This document shows, in pieces, positions 16,359 to 24,818 of a DNA stretch of 25,290 nucleotides. Position 1 is the first letter of the stretch, and each line of letters begins with the position of its first letter. Position numbers and translations under genes: made by a program. This DNA comes from JBOFEH01 sp051650265 (lineage in GTDB: Bacteria > Bacillota > Clostridia > Lachnospirales > Cellulosilyticaceae). The stretch spans positions 1-25,290 of the forward strand of contig JBOFIR010000102.1 in NCBI GenBank assembly GCA_051650265.1, given 5' to 3'. The notes beneath the pieces were generated by a model. That model worked only from the letters and a program-made list of their open reading frames with translations. It searched no databases and was not told the origin of the DNA.

Positions 16359-18150
16359 AGTGAAGCTCCTCTCCTTGATTGGTTAAAGGTAGTAGAATCG
16401 TGATTTTAGTACCTAATAAAGATTGACTATCAATTTGTAAGCCATAGTCCATGCCATAGGCGAGGCGAATACGATAATGGACATTAAGAAGGCCGATATG
16501 TTGAGAAGTATGCATAGCATCTGCTTTAAGAAGTAAGCCTTGAAGCTTTGTCAGAATTTCCTGTGACATGCCTACGCCATCATCTTGGATGGTGATTTTG
16601 AGGATGCCATCATCTGTGCAAGTCGCACCAATATAAAGTGTTCCAGTTTCTAGTTTCTTTTCTAAGCCATGAAAGATTGCATTTTCCACAAGTGGTTGCA
16701 AGATCATCTTTGGCACAAATATTTTTTCTGTAGCAGGATTGATGCTATAGAAGACATCAAATTTGTGATCAAAACGTATGAGTTGAATGGCGATATAGGC
16801 TTGAACGATGGCAAGTTCTTCTGAAAGAGGTGCAGTAGGCGCACCTTTGATGCTATAACGAAAGATTTTCCCCATGCCTAGTGAGATTGTAGCAATCTCA
16901 GGGACATCGTTATCTAAGGCAATACCACGCATGGATTCTAACGTATTGTAGAGGAAATGAGGGTTAATCTGGCTACGTAGATGTGCGATTTCTGCTTTGC
17001 TTTTTTCTATTTCGGTTTCGTAGAGATGAGTAGTTGTTTGAAAGAGTTGTTTGTTGAGGCCATTGATTTCACTCAGCATATTATTAAAGGAGTCACATAA
17101 GGCCACAATTTCCGTACAGCCTTCTAGCGTCACGGTGCGCTTGAGATTTCTGAGATTGCCATCTCTGATACTCTGCATAAAAGAGTAGAGGTCATTAAGG
17201 GGCTTAATCACATTGTTGAGGAGTAACCTCATGAGTAAATACATGAAGAAACTTACCATGATAATGATGAAGATGATAAGCAGACGCATACTACGTAATT
17301 CATCAAATAGCTTCAGCTTATCGACAGCACTTAGGACATAACAATCCATCTCAGGGATGTAAGAAGCATAAACCATATAATCTGAAGTGACATATTCAAT
17401 CATAGATGTATGGTTAGCGCGTGATGCGGCATCAGGGAGTTGAAAGTTTGAGTCAACAATGCCCTGCGCTGTCGGTAGGTCACAGTTAAACGGATAGATA
17501 TTGTTGTTCCTATCTAACAACATAAAATAGACAGAAAGATCTTCTGTCTGTGGCAAAGTGATAGCAGATTTATTAGGGTCAATAGAAATAACAATGCTAC
17601 CTAACTTTTGCCGGTAATAAGCCATATTTTGAAAAGCAAACATGTTTCTTGCGAAGACGAGATAGGGTGTATCTGGGAGTGTGTAAAATGAAGGTGTGAT
17701 AATCCCCAGACTTTTGATAGCAGAAGAGGTATCTAAGTCAGTGGATATTGTTTTGAGTGTACGTTGGTCATAAAGATTCGAGTGATAGATTTGGTCTGAA
17801 ACAAGTGCAATGTCGGCAATATCACGAGATAGGATAGATAATGCAAGAATCTTCCTTTGGATATCAGTAAATGGCGGAATGAGTTCAGAAGAAAGCGGTG
17901 CAATGAAGAAATCTTCCAGGGTTTTCTCTAATTGAAGATATTCGTAGATATTAGATATACGGCTATAAAGATAATTAATTTCAGATTCAAATTTAGTTGC
18001 AGTGGTTTTGGCATAATCTATTTTTTTATCTAATAAAAGATTTTGTACGGTTTGGTCTACAGCGAGACCAAGTACGGAGCAGGTAATCAAAAGACAGACT
18101 AAAATCAAGTAAAATTGACGTTTGATGGAGTAGTGCTTTAGCGGTTTCAT
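16351..18150 (-). CDS. YesM-like sensor histidine kinase
   Basis: This 599-residue membrane kinase is the sensor of module C. ATG 18150 is chosen because GGAGAGAGGA is correctly spaced upstream; an in-frame ATG at 18204 has none. Membrane helices are at about 12-32 and 289-312, enclosing a 255-residue extracytoplasmic dCache-like sensor. HAMP follows (about 312-365), then a coiled segment and the family's phospho-acceptor motif NPHFLYN with H398. ATPase motifs are LVENAIFHGLEKK (N490), DDGVGM (G1) and HIGLLNVHYRI (G2). YesM-family kinases usually detect a sugar, directly or through the loaded binding protein, and switch on the adjacent transporter. The downstream regulator gene overlaps by 8 bases. 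Confidence 0.95.
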   Translation of the reverse strand: MKPLKHYSIKRQFYLILVCLLITCSVLGLAVDQTVQNLLLDKKIDYAKTTATKFESEINYLYSRISNIYEYLQLEKTLEDFFIAPLSSELIPPFTDIQRKILALSILSRDIADIALVSDQIYHSNLYDQRTLKTISTDLDTSSAIKSLGIITPSFYTLPDTPYLVFARNMFAFQNMAYYRQKLGSIVISIDPNKSAITLPQTEDLSVYFMLLDRNNNIYPFNCDLPTAQGIVDSNFQLPDAASRANHTSMIEYVTSDYMVYASYIPEMDCYVLSAVDKLKLFDELRSMRLLIIFIIIMVSFFMYLLMRLLLNNVIKPLNDLYSFMQSIRDGNLRNLKRTVTLEGCTEIVALCDSFNNMLSEINGLNKQLFQTTTHLYETEIEKSKAEIAHLRSQINPHFLYNTLESMRGIALDNDVPEIATISLGMGKIFRYSIKGAPTAPLSEELAIVQAYIAIQLIRFDHKFDVFYSINPATEKIFVPKMILQPLVENAIFHGLEKKLETGTLYIGATCTDDGILKITIQDDGVGMSQEILTKLQGLLLKADAMHTSQHIGLLNVHYRIRLAYGMDYGLQIDSQSLLGTKITILLPLTNQGEELHYV

Positions 18151-18194
18151 CCAAGAATCCTCTCTCCTTGTGAAAGAATTATATAAATATTTTA

Positions 18195-18223
18195 TATATA
18201 ACAATATTTTACATTAATTACAA
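18195..18223 (-). promoter_or_regulatory. Promoter of the YesM-YesN operon
   Basis: On the minus strand TTGTAA (18223-18218) and TATATA (18200-18195) are 17 bases apart, and a TG one base before the -10 gives an extended -10 element. The predicted start is near 18188, leaving a leader of about 38 bases. The region is so A/T-rich that chance matches are likely. Confidence 0.42.
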
Positions 18224-18332
18224 TTAAAAAGATATGTAAAAAATATATATCAATATAATAAAATTCCATAGATTAATAAAAAATACATAAAAGACCATAG
18301 TTTTATTTATATTTAATAACCAATACGCCCTA

Positions 18333-18338
18333 TATAAT
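18333..18338 (+). promoter_or_regulatory. Promoter -10 element of the LplB-like operon
   Basis: A perfect TATAAT lies 32 bases before the ATG at 18371. The -35 position (TATTTA, 18310-18315) is far from consensus, which fits a promoter that needs the AraC-type regulator encoded divergently. I see no clear regulator half-sites in the A/T-rich stretch upstream. Confidence 0.5.
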
Positions 18339-18370
18339 AAAGAAAAGAGGAAAAGATAGGGGGGAATACA

Positions 18371-19336
18371 ATGGAACTGATGCAAGAAAAGAGGATAGAT
18401 CTACCGCCTCAGAGTAGGACTAAATGGCAGAAAACATGGCAGCGTATAAAAAATGATCGCTTGCTCTATCTGATTATATTACCTGTACTCATCTGGTATA
18501 TTATGTTTGCTTACCTACCAATGGGAGGGCTGGTACTTTCGTTTAAACAGTTTCGATATGATATGGGGTTATGGGAAAGTCCCTGGGTTGGATTTCAAAA
18601 CTTTGAGATGATGTTCAAAGATATGGAGTTTTGGAGAGCTTTCAAAAATACACTTGTATTTAGCTTAGGGAAGGTTGCTTTTCAATTCCCCGTACCAATT
18701 ATCTTAGCAATTTTGCTCAATGAAATTAGGCATCCTAGACTCAAGAAATTTTATCAAACAGTCTTTACGTTTCCACACTTTATCTCATGGGTTGTACTAG
18801 CGGGGATTTTGACCAATCTTTTTGCGTCAAACGGTATTGTTAACCAAGTACTAGGAACAATGGGAATGGAATCTATTGCACCACTTGTATCAGAGACAGC
18901 TTTTAGGCCATTTATATGGATCTCGAATATTTGGAAAGAAATCGGCTGGGAGTCTATTATTTACTTAGCAGCATTTGCGGGAATTGATCCAGGGCTGTAT
19001 GAAGCAGCCAGTATAGATGGGGCAAATAGGTGGCAGAAGATGCTCCATGTCTCATGGCCGGGCATCAGAAGTACAGTAGCAATCATGTTTATCTTAACAG
19101 TAGGGCAGATCATGACAAATGGTGCAAACTTTGACCAGATCTTCAACTTGTATTCTGCACCAGTGTACTCAGTAGCCGATACGATTGATACATATGTCTT
19201 TAGAAAGTCATTCGTTACAGGTGGTAACTTTGGGTATACCACAGCACTTGGGCTATTCAAATCTGTCATAGGTGTTATTTTACTAACCATTACCAATAAG
19301 ATTGTCACCAAGTTTGGCGAACAAGGTGTATTCTAA
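18371..19336 (+). CDS. Oligosaccharide ABC transporter permease, LplB-like
   Basis: This 321-residue membrane permease is the first gene of the module C transporter. The start has AGGGGGGAA upstream. After a charged N-terminus of about 27 residues, six hydrophobic segments follow. The family-typical PMGGLVLSFKQFRYDMG is at about 52-68 and PWVGFQNFEMMF at about 73-84. The EAA loop is intact (YEAASIDGANRWQKMLHVS, about 210-228). These features place it with LplB/YtcP-type permeases of plant-polysaccharide oligosaccharide importers, whose operons are usually linked to YesM/YesN systems, as here. The next gene follows 13 bases after the stop, with AAGGAGGAGG overlapping it. The substrate is not known. 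Confidence 0.93.
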   Translation: MELMQEKRIDLPPQSRTKWQKTWQRIKNDRLLYLIILPVLIWYIMFAYLPMGGLVLSFKQFRYDMGLWESPWVGFQNFEMMFKDMEFWRAFKNTLVFSLGKVAFQFPVPIILAILLNEIRHPRLKKFYQTVFTFPHFISWVVLAGILTNLFASNGIVNQVLGTMGMESIAPLVSETAFRPFIWISNIWKEIGWESIIYLAAFAGIDPGLYEAASIDGANRWQKMLHVSWPGIRSTVAIMFILTVGQIMTNGANFDQIFNLYSAPVYSVADTIDTYVFRKSFVTGGNFGYTTALGLFKSVIGVILLTITNKIVTKFGEQGVF

Positions 19337-19349
19337 GGAGGAGGGCGCG

Positions 19350-20234
19350 ATGAAAAGAAAAAGACTTAAGTCCATTTCAATCTTTGAAATCATATTGTTG
19401 GCACTCCTGACAGTGCTAGCATTAGTGACGATTTATCCATTTTATAATGTACTGATTACATCTGTTGCCAATACCAAGTCTATTGCAACACATACACCTT
19501 ATTTGTGACCCTATGTAGTAGATTTCACAGGGTACAAAACGATTATGGAGGATATTTACTTCTTCAAATCTTTAGGGGTAACACTATTCATAACTATAGT
19601 AGGTACAATCATTAATATGACACTTTCAATCGCAGGGGCGTATGTACTTTCCAAAAAACATCTTGTGGGGAGACGCTTTCTATTAAGCGCAGTGCTCTTT
19701 ACAATGTTATTTAATGGAGGATTGGTGCCAACCTACTTGGTTGTAAAAGACTATGGACTTGTTGATAGTGTATGGGCTATGATTTGGCCATGGGCAATCA
19801 GTACGTATTATCTGATTATCATGAAGAACTATTTCATGAGCTTGCCACAGAGTCTTGAAGAAGCGGCTAAGATTGACGGGGCCAATGAATTGACAGTACT
19901 CACCAAGGTCATGCTACCAATCTCTGCGCCATTTATGGCAACATTTGCTTTATTCTACTCTGTAGAAAGATGGAATGAGTGGTGGAATGCACTTCTTTAT
20001 ATCAGCAAGAAAGATCTGATGCCACTACAAATGTATCTGAGAGAAGTTCTGATCAATTTCAATACACAACTTGCTACGCAGGCACAAGCAATGCTAGGCA
20101 ATCAAGGAAAAGTGTATATGCAGTCTGTACAGATGGCAACGATTGTTGTAGCCACAGTACCTATCTTATGTGTGTATCCATTTGTACAAAAACACTTTGT
20201 AAAGGGTGTTATGGTAGGATCAGTCAAAGAGTAA
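19350..20234 (+). pseudogene. LplC/YtcP-like ABC permease interrupted by an in-frame TGA
   Basis: The frame begins at ATG 19350 with a strong AAGGAGGAGG site and runs to TAA 20234, but codon 53 (19506-19508) is TGA. Reading through it gives about 294 residues, the normal length for this permease, with no other disruption. Residues on both sides match the family: the first membrane helix, SIATHTPYL, then PYVVDFTGYKTI, further helices, and an intact EAA loop (LEEAAKIDGANELTVLTK). Relatives commonly have an aromatic or aliphatic residue at the TGA position, and a TGG-to-TGA change (Trp) would explain it. UGA is a normal stop in neighbouring genes, so recoding is unlikely. The downstream part could in principle restart at ATG 19545, but that site has no good ribosome binding site and would lack the first helix. 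A nonsense mutation, a sequencing error or leaky readthrough (UGAC context) are the alternatives. Confidence 0.8.
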
Positions 20235-20235
20235 T

Positions 20236-20260
20236 AAGCCACCAGGGAAATCTTGGTGGT
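20236..20260 (+). other. Intergenic hairpin between permease and solute-binding protein genes
   Basis: CCACCAGGG (20239-20247) can pair with TCTTGGTGG (20251-20259), including two G-U pairs, around an AAA loop. It has no T-tract, so it is not a standard terminator. Hairpins at this place in ABC transporter operons often stabilise or separate messages, allowing more receptor than permease. That role is inferred. Confidence 0.45.
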
Positions 20261-20290
20261 TCAATCATAAAGTATAGAGGGGGAAAAATA

Positions 20291-21895
20291 ATGAGGGGTA
20301 TTAAAAAATGGTCACTGTTTTTAATGGCACAAGTATTAGTAGTAAGTAGTCTGGCTGGCTGTGGGGGCAAAACACCAAATAGTTCAGGTGGGACAGCAAG
20401 TGGCAGTAAAGATAATGGGAAACCTATGGAGATTAGTATTGCACACTGGGATGTAGAGAAGGCACTTGGCGGTGGGGCGAACGACAAAATCCTAAAAACG
20501 ATTGAGGATAAGTTCAATGTGAAGTTCGTGCCAATGAACATCACATGGGATGATTATGTGCAAAAGATTCAGCTTTGGGCAGCATCAGGAAGCTTACCAG
20601 ATATTTTCTCTATTGATGCGATAGGGACAGCATATTATCATGATTGGATCGATCAAGGGATTGTCAAAGGTTTACCAGAAGACTTGTCTGCTTATCCAGA
20701 CCTCAAAGAATACCTTGCAGCAGATGATATTGAAGCACTTAAAGTGAATAATCAACTTTACTGTGTACCTAGAAAAACTTATCCTGATAATTATTGGAAT
20801 ATATTAGATAGAACGGTGATGTACAGATGGGATCTTGCTCAAAAGGCAGGGGTTACCAAAGAACCAGAGACATGGGAAGAGTTTAGTGATATGGTTCAAA
20901 AGATTATCGCAGCAGATCCAGAAGGAAAGAATATTGGTGGGATGACAGCAACTGCAACATCACTATTAGATGGGCTCTTATTCACTTATAGCTTACCAGC
21001 TGCTATGTCAGATGGCAGTGGTAGTGATTACAAATGGGTAGAGAAGGACGGTCAATATATCCCTGCATATTTTGCAGGGGATGGACTTGCAAACTTCCAG
21101 TTAGCAAGAGACTTATACAGCAAAGGTGTGATTGAAAAAGATATCGCACTCACGAAGTTAGATCAAGCACAAGATAAGTTCCTTCAAGGACAGAGTGTTG
21201 CGATCTTACGTGGTGGTGGACCAGAAACGCTTTATGATTATGCAGGAAAGCACTGGCAAGAAATTTATCCAGGTCAAAATATCTTGGATGATGTGAAGAT
21301 GCTTAAGCTTTTCCCTGGAAAAGATGGTAAGAAATACTTCTCAGTATTTAGAACATCTTGGTCAGAGTCTTATATTTCTTCAAATGTAGATGATACAAAG
21401 ATGGCAAAAATCTTAGAGATCTATAACTATTTTGTTTCAGAAGAAGGTCAAAAGCTCATCAACTATGGATTTGAAGGCGAAGACTACGATGTAGTAGATG
21501 GTAAAATGGTAATGAAAGACTTAGTAGCTTTTGATAGTAAGTATACCTTTACAAAAGGTCTTAATAACCTTGTTCAGTGGAATCCAGCTGTATGGAATGA
21601 AGCATATCCAACAAGTACACCTGAAGGCTATAGAGAGATGAGTATGGCTAAATACAAGGAAGCAAAAGAAGAAGGCACAATGCCAGAATTTGATATGAGA
21701 TACACTTACTTATCTACACCACTCAAAGATCAGTTTGTCATTAAACCTGCAGATGATCTTCTGACAATTATGATGGGAACAGAATCAGTAGATAAGATGT
21801 ATGATAAACTTCTTAAAGATTATGAAACCAAAGGGCTTTCAGCAATGATCAAAGAAGTAAATGACAAAGCCAAAGAATTAGGCTGGCAAAAATAA
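20291..21895 (+). CDS. Oligosaccharide ABC transporter solute-binding lipoprotein, LplA-like
   Basis: This 534-residue receptor belongs to module C. ATG 20291 has GAGGGGGAAAAATA upstream. A longer in-frame reading would extend into the permease gene and lacks a signal peptide at its start, so it is rejected. The lipoprotein signal ends at SLAGC (Cys24), followed by a Gly/Ser-rich linker. The body has the typical pattern of the larger oligosaccharide binding proteins of this type: ISIAHWDVEKAL, GSLPDIFSIDAIG, YCVPRKTYPDN, and a WNEAYPTSTPEGYREM segment near the C-terminus. It captures the oligosaccharide for the LplB/LplC permease pair. If the LplC gene is truly broken, this receptor may be an orphan or may work with another permease. 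Confidence 0.94.
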   Translation: MRGIKKWSLFLMAQVLVVSSLAGCGGKTPNSSGGTASGSKDNGKPMEISIAHWDVEKALGGGANDKILKTIEDKFNVKFVPMNITWDDYVQKIQLWAASGSLPDIFSIDAIGTAYYHDWIDQGIVKGLPEDLSAYPDLKEYLAADDIEALKVNNQLYCVPRKTYPDNYWNILDRTVMYRWDLAQKAGVTKEPETWEEFSDMVQKIIAADPEGKNIGGMTATATSLLDGLLFTYSLPAAMSDGSGSDYKWVEKDGQYIPAYFAGDGLANFQLARDLYSKGVIEKDIALTKLDQAQDKFLQGQSVAILRGGGPETLYDYAGKHWQEIYPGQNILDDVKMLKLFPGKDGKKYFSVFRTSWSESYISSNVDDTKMAKILEIYNYFVSEEGQKLINYGFEGEDYDVVDGKMVMKDLVAFDSKYTFTKGLNNLVQWNPAVWNEAYPTSTPEGYREMSMAKYKEAKEEGTMPEFDMRYTYLSTPLKDQFVIKPADDLLTIMMGTESVDKMYDKLLKDYETKGLSAMIKEVNDKAKELGWQK

Positions 21896-21904
21896 ATACC
21901 CCCC

Positions 21905-21944
21905 AAAATAAAATGAGAGAGCCGTGGCTCTCTCATTTTATTTT
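21905..21944. terminator. Bidirectional intrinsic terminator
   Basis: A perfect 19-bp inverted repeat (21905-21923 and 21926-21944) encloses only GT; the functional loop is probably the four bases CGTG. The A/T-rich outer part supplies T-tracts in both directions. It lies 9 bases after the lipoprotein stop and 3 bases past the end of the minus-strand efflux gene. Confidence 0.88.
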
Positions 21945-21947
21945 GCA

Positions 21948-23357
21948 TTATAGGGGATGATCTTGTAGTGAAGAGACCGTGATTTCCTGGGTAGTAAGAA
22001 GACTCATATGGCGGAGTTCCTTAAATACAAGTGTCATCGTGACACAGAAGGCAAGGCCATCGGCAATTGGCGCCGCAAATAAAATCCCGTCTATTCCAAA
22101 GAAGATTGGAAGGGTCAGAATAAGCGGAATCAGGAAGAGCACCTGACGGGTAAGGGAAAGAAAGACACCTTTGATCGCCTTGCCAATAGCAGCAAAGAAG
22201 TTAGATGAAATAATTTGCATCCCATTGAGAATGACCATGAATAAAACAATACGCATAAATTTCACAGCAAACTCAAAATAAAGGGCATCCCCTGTTCCAA
22301 ATATTGAAATCACTTGTTTTGGGAAGAACTGAAATGCAATAAAACCAAGTGTTCCGATCATTAGACTATAGCAAGACGCAAGTTTGTACGTAGCACGTAC
22401 ACGCTCATAGTTGTGAGCCCCATAATTGAAGCTCACTATAGGTTGTGAACCTTGAGAAATCCCGATGATGACTGCAAGCAGAAGTGAATTCGTTTTCATG
22501 ACGATCCCACTGCAAGCAAGAGGAATTTCACTACCATAAATAGATTGTGTACCATAGTAAATGAGAGAGTTGTTCATGACAATTTGTACTAAGGTAATCG
22601 CCAATTGATTGAGGCTATTACTCATACCGAGAGAAGCGATTTTGAGTGCTTCAGTACCACGTAATCTCAAGTGTTTTTTCTCCAAGTGGATATGCTTGAA
22701 GTGACGGATATAACTTACAGCCATAAGGAAAGAAACAAATTGGCCAATGATTGTAGCAATCGCAGCACCTGTAATACCCATATCAAGTGTGAAAATAAAG
22801 ATAGGATTGAGTATGGTATTGAGGACAGCACCTACAATCATACAGATCATAGAGAATTTTGGACTGCCATCAGCCCTTGCAAGACTGCTCATCCCATTGG
22901 TAACGATGAGCAAGGGCATACCGATTGCTGTGATCTGCGTATAACTCTTTGCGTAAGGCATAATATCAGGCGTTGCCCCAAAGAGTGTCAGAAGCGGTGT
23001 CAAGAAAAGTTCAATCAATATGAAATATAAGATTCCACCTGCAAACATCATACAGATTGCAGTACCTACTGTTTGGGTCGCTTTTTCTTTCTCACCAGCA
23101 CCAAGTGATAATGAAAAACGTGCAGCACTTCCTACACCGATGAGTAGTGCGATGGAAAGACAGATCGTGGTGAGTGGATAGGCAACATTTGTAGCAGCAT
23201 TGCCCAGATACCCCACACCTTGACCGATAAAAATTTGATCTACAATATTGTAGAGTGAACTGACGAGTAAGGCGATAATACTTGGAATAGCATAGTTTCT
23301 CAATAGTTTTGGAATCTTTTCAACCCCCAAAGGGTTGGCAGTTGTACTGTGCTTCAT
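21948..23357 (-). CDS. MATE family efflux transporter, MepA-like
   Basis: This 469-residue inner-membrane antiporter has about twelve hydrophobic segments in two halves. It uses a Na+ or H+ gradient to pump out drugs or toxic metabolites. The family signature near the start (YAIPSIIALLVSSLYNIVDQ, IFIGQGVG) and the matching segment in the second half (SQGSQPIVSFNYGA) place it with MepA-type pumps. The start is supported by AAGGGGGA. It follows the MarR regulator gene by 22 bases and is probably co-transcribed with it from the promoter at 23848. Substrates cannot be predicted. Confidence 0.93.
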   Translation of the reverse strand: MKHSTTANPLGVEKIPKLLRNYAIPSIIALLVSSLYNIVDQIFIGQGVGYLGNAATNVAYPLTTICLSIALLIGVGSAARFSLSLGAGEKEKATQTVGTAICMMFAGGILYFILIELFLTPLLTLFGATPDIMPYAKSYTQITAIGMPLLIVTNGMSSLARADGSPKFSMICMIVGAVLNTILNPIFIFTLDMGITGAAIATIIGQFVSFLMAVSYIRHFKHIHLEKKHLRLRGTEALKIASLGMSNSLNQLAITLVQIVMNNSLIYYGTQSIYGSEIPLACSGIVMKTNSLLLAVIIGISQGSQPIVSFNYGAHNYERVRATYKLASCYSLMIGTLGFIAFQFFPKQVISIFGTGDALYFEFAVKFMRIVLFMVILNGMQIISSNFFAAIGKAIKGVFLSLTRQVLFLIPLILTLPIFFGIDGILFAAPIADGLAFCVTMTLVFKELRHMSLLTTQEITVSSLQDHPL

Positions 23358-23379
23358 GAGATGTCCCCCTTAATGATAA

Positions 23380-23820
23380 TTAATTTTCTTGTTCGATTTC
23401 TTGTCTAAGTTGTGCGATTGCATTCTCACCAGCACGATGGAGTAAGGTGGCAAGAAGTTCTTTTTCCTGATCAGTAAACCCTTGAAGTAGTGAGGCGTGC
23501 CAATCCCCTAATATGGCTATAATCTGTCTATTTGCCTCAAGTGCCTTGTCTGTAGGATATAGGCAGTAAGTACGCTTATCTTTCTTATGTGATTCTCTCT
23601 TGATAAAGCCTAGCTTTTCAAGCTGAGTCAAGGAACGTGTGATATTACTAGGATGAATATAGAACAGACTCAGGAGCTGGTCTTGTGTCATACCGGGATC
23701 GCGACAAATCCTTAAAATATAAATATATTGACTGCTATTGAGACCAAGAGGCGTGAGTTTACGGTCAAGTTGCATCTTGGTATAGCGGTCAGTAATAGAA
23801 AGCCATTTTAATAATTCCAT
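23380..23820 (-). CDS. MarR-family transcriptional regulator
   Basis: This 146-residue cytoplasmic DNA-binding protein probably represses its own operon and the downstream MATE pump until a ligand releases it. The winged helix-turn-helix runs at about 28-100, with recognition region LFYIHPSNITRSLTQLEKLG and the family's wing motif KDKRTYCLYPT. N- and C-terminal helices would form the dimer. The start has TGAGGTGATCT upstream. Two copies of a perfect 12-bp palindrome lie 45 and 65 bases upstream of the start, exactly over the promoter, and are the expected binding sites. Confidence 0.94.
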   Translation of the reverse strand: MELLKWLSITDRYTKMQLDRKLTPLGLNSSQYIYILRICRDPGMTQDQLLSLFYIHPSNITRSLTQLEKLGFIKRESHKKDKRTYCLYPTDKALEANRQIIAILGDWHASLLQGFTDQEKELLATLLHRAGENAIAQLRQEIEQEN

Positions 23821-23847
23821 AGATCACCTCATTTATTTAATAGTTCT

Positions 23848-23876
23848 AGTATATGTGAAAATGATTGCGCGCGCAA
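23848..23876 (-). promoter_or_regulatory. Promoter of the marR-MATE operon
   Basis: On the minus strand TTGCGC (23876-23871) and TATACT (23853-23848) are 17 bases apart. The -35 hexamer lies inside the first palindrome of the MarR-type operator, so bound repressor would block polymerase directly. The predicted start is near 23841. Confidence 0.6.
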
Positions 23877-23898
23877 ATAGAAATTTGCGCGCGCAATC
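23863..23898. promoter_or_regulatory. Double palindromic MarR-type operator
   Basis: A perfect 16-bp inverted repeat (23863-23878 and 23883-23898) has a 4-base AGAA spacer. Each arm contains its own 12-bp palindrome, TTGCGCGCGCAA (23865-23876 and 23885-23896), with centres exactly 20 bases apart, about two helical turns on the same DNA face. TTGC...GCAA is a common MarR box shape. The GCGCGCGC core stands out strongly from the A/T-rich surroundings. Confidence 0.75.
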
Positions 23899-24064
23899 AA
23901 ATAGAGACGAAATAAATAGGGTTTGTTGCAGGTGTTTATATCAATAGGCATAATCGTAAGAAAATAGCGCATAGATTGCCAAAGAAAGGGTAGTCATATA
24001 AGGCGTGATACGCTCCTTGCCTTAAGTGTAAAAATTAAACTAAAGTAATAGTTTTCGTAGGAAA

Positions 24065-24093
24065 TAGACAAATAATCTCTGAAATGGTATGGT
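24065..24093 (+). promoter_or_regulatory. Possible promoter of the small membrane-anchored protein gene
   Basis: TAGACA (24065-24070) and TATGGT (24088-24093) are separated by 17 bases; each is a partial match to the sigma-A consensus. The rest of the gap 23899-24130 shows only a short GCGTGATACGC hairpin (about 24004-24014) and no gene. Confidence 0.33.
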
Positions 24094-24130
24094 AGTATAA
24101 GTATGTCTGAGAGTATAAGGGGGACGGATT

Positions 24131-24691
24131 ATGAAAAATAAAAAGGGGATTGTGGGCATTGTAATAGCCCTAGCAGTTTTAAGTACTTTATATTTAAAAA
24201 ATAGCATACTTACCTTTGAAGAGGCATTAGCAATACCAGAAATTTGTCCAATGTCGATTATTTATCAAGAAAAGACCGACCAAGGCGATATCGTATTTTG
24301 TATCAACAAACAATATGGAACTTTATATACAGCAATTGTAAAAAAAGGGCTATTGGGGTATAAGAATCTTTATAATGGGCTGAGTATGAATATTGATAGG
24401 ATTGCGCAAAAGTTTGGTCTCAGCTACACCTATTTTCCATCCACTAAAGGGACAGCGCTACCTATCTATTTTGGTATTATAGGGCATCCTGAGATTAAAG
24501 AGATTTCTGTCACAAATGGTGTTGTGACAAGAGGGGCTAAGATTATAGAGGCCGAAGGCGAACGACTCTGGATTGCTTTTATGGATGGATTAAAAGGCAT
24601 AGATTTTGAAGTGGTAGGCTATTCGGAAGATGGAAGAGAAATTACAAGGATAAGTGATAATTTATCACCATTGTATTTGAGTCAGAGGTAG
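24131..24691 (+). CDS. Membrane-anchored or secreted protein of unknown function
   Basis: I do not recognise this 186-residue protein. The start has AGGGGGACGG upstream. A hydrophobic helix at about 6-22 after a basic MKNKK start is either an uncleaved anchor or a signal peptide without a clear cleavage site, so the remainder should lie outside the membrane. The rest is a compact alpha/beta-looking domain with a predicted mix of strands (DIVFCINKQYGTLYTAIV, ISVTNGVVTRGAKII, IDFEVVGYSEDGREI). It has two cysteines outside the membrane (in EICPM and VFCIN) that could pair. It is monocistronic, ends in its own terminator, and lies just before an ECF sigma factor gene. Small proteins of this shape are frequent in Firmicutes, but no function is inferred. 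Confidence 0.8.
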   Translation: MKNKKGIVGIVIALAVLSTLYLKNSILTFEEALAIPEICPMSIIYQEKTDQGDIVFCINKQYGTLYTAIVKKGLLGYKNLYNGLSMNIDRIAQKFGLSYTYFPSTKGTALPIYFGIIGHPEIKEISVTNGVVTRGAKIIEAEGERLWIAFMDGLKGIDFEVVGYSEDGREITRISDNLSPLYLSQR

Positions 24692-24721
24692 AGAGGGTAC
24701 AGATAAAGTACCCTCTTTTTT
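24692..24721 (+). terminator. Intrinsic terminator after the unknown small protein gene
   Basis: A perfect 9-bp stem (AGAGGGTAC at 24692-24700 and GTACCCTCT at 24708-24716) has a 7-base loop and runs directly into a T-tract (24716-24721). It starts right after the stop codon and separates this gene from the sigma factor downstream. Confidence 0.87.
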
Positions 24722-24818
24722 GCTATTTACTTATAAATTTTTTAATAAATTTCGTCCTTTTAGTGGAGATAAAACGTCTTATAGTATAGAAGAAGATCAT
24801 GGAAAGGGGGCAAGGCAA

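Noticed and set aside
19506..19508. TGA read as selenocysteine or as tryptophan by an altered code
   Set aside because: Other genes here end in TGA (for example 11064-11066 and 13656-13658), permeases of this family are not selenoproteins, and I see no bacterial SECIS-like hairpin right after the codon.
19545..20234. A separate 229-residue permease gene starting at ATG 19545
   Set aside because: It is in the same frame as the 19350 start, lacks the first membrane helix and has no good ribosome binding site. It is the downstream part of the interrupted gene.
19979..20290. N-terminal extension of the module C lipoprotein by 104 residues
   Set aside because: The extension overlaps the permease gene and reads as low-quality sequence. 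The lipoprotein signal and a ribosome binding site fix the start at 20291.
23863..23898. The GCGCGCGC repeat as an attachment site, terminator or CRISPR-like unit
   Set aside because: It has no T-tract, no further copies and no integrase nearby. Its place over the marR promoter and the TTGC...GCAA form fit an operator better.
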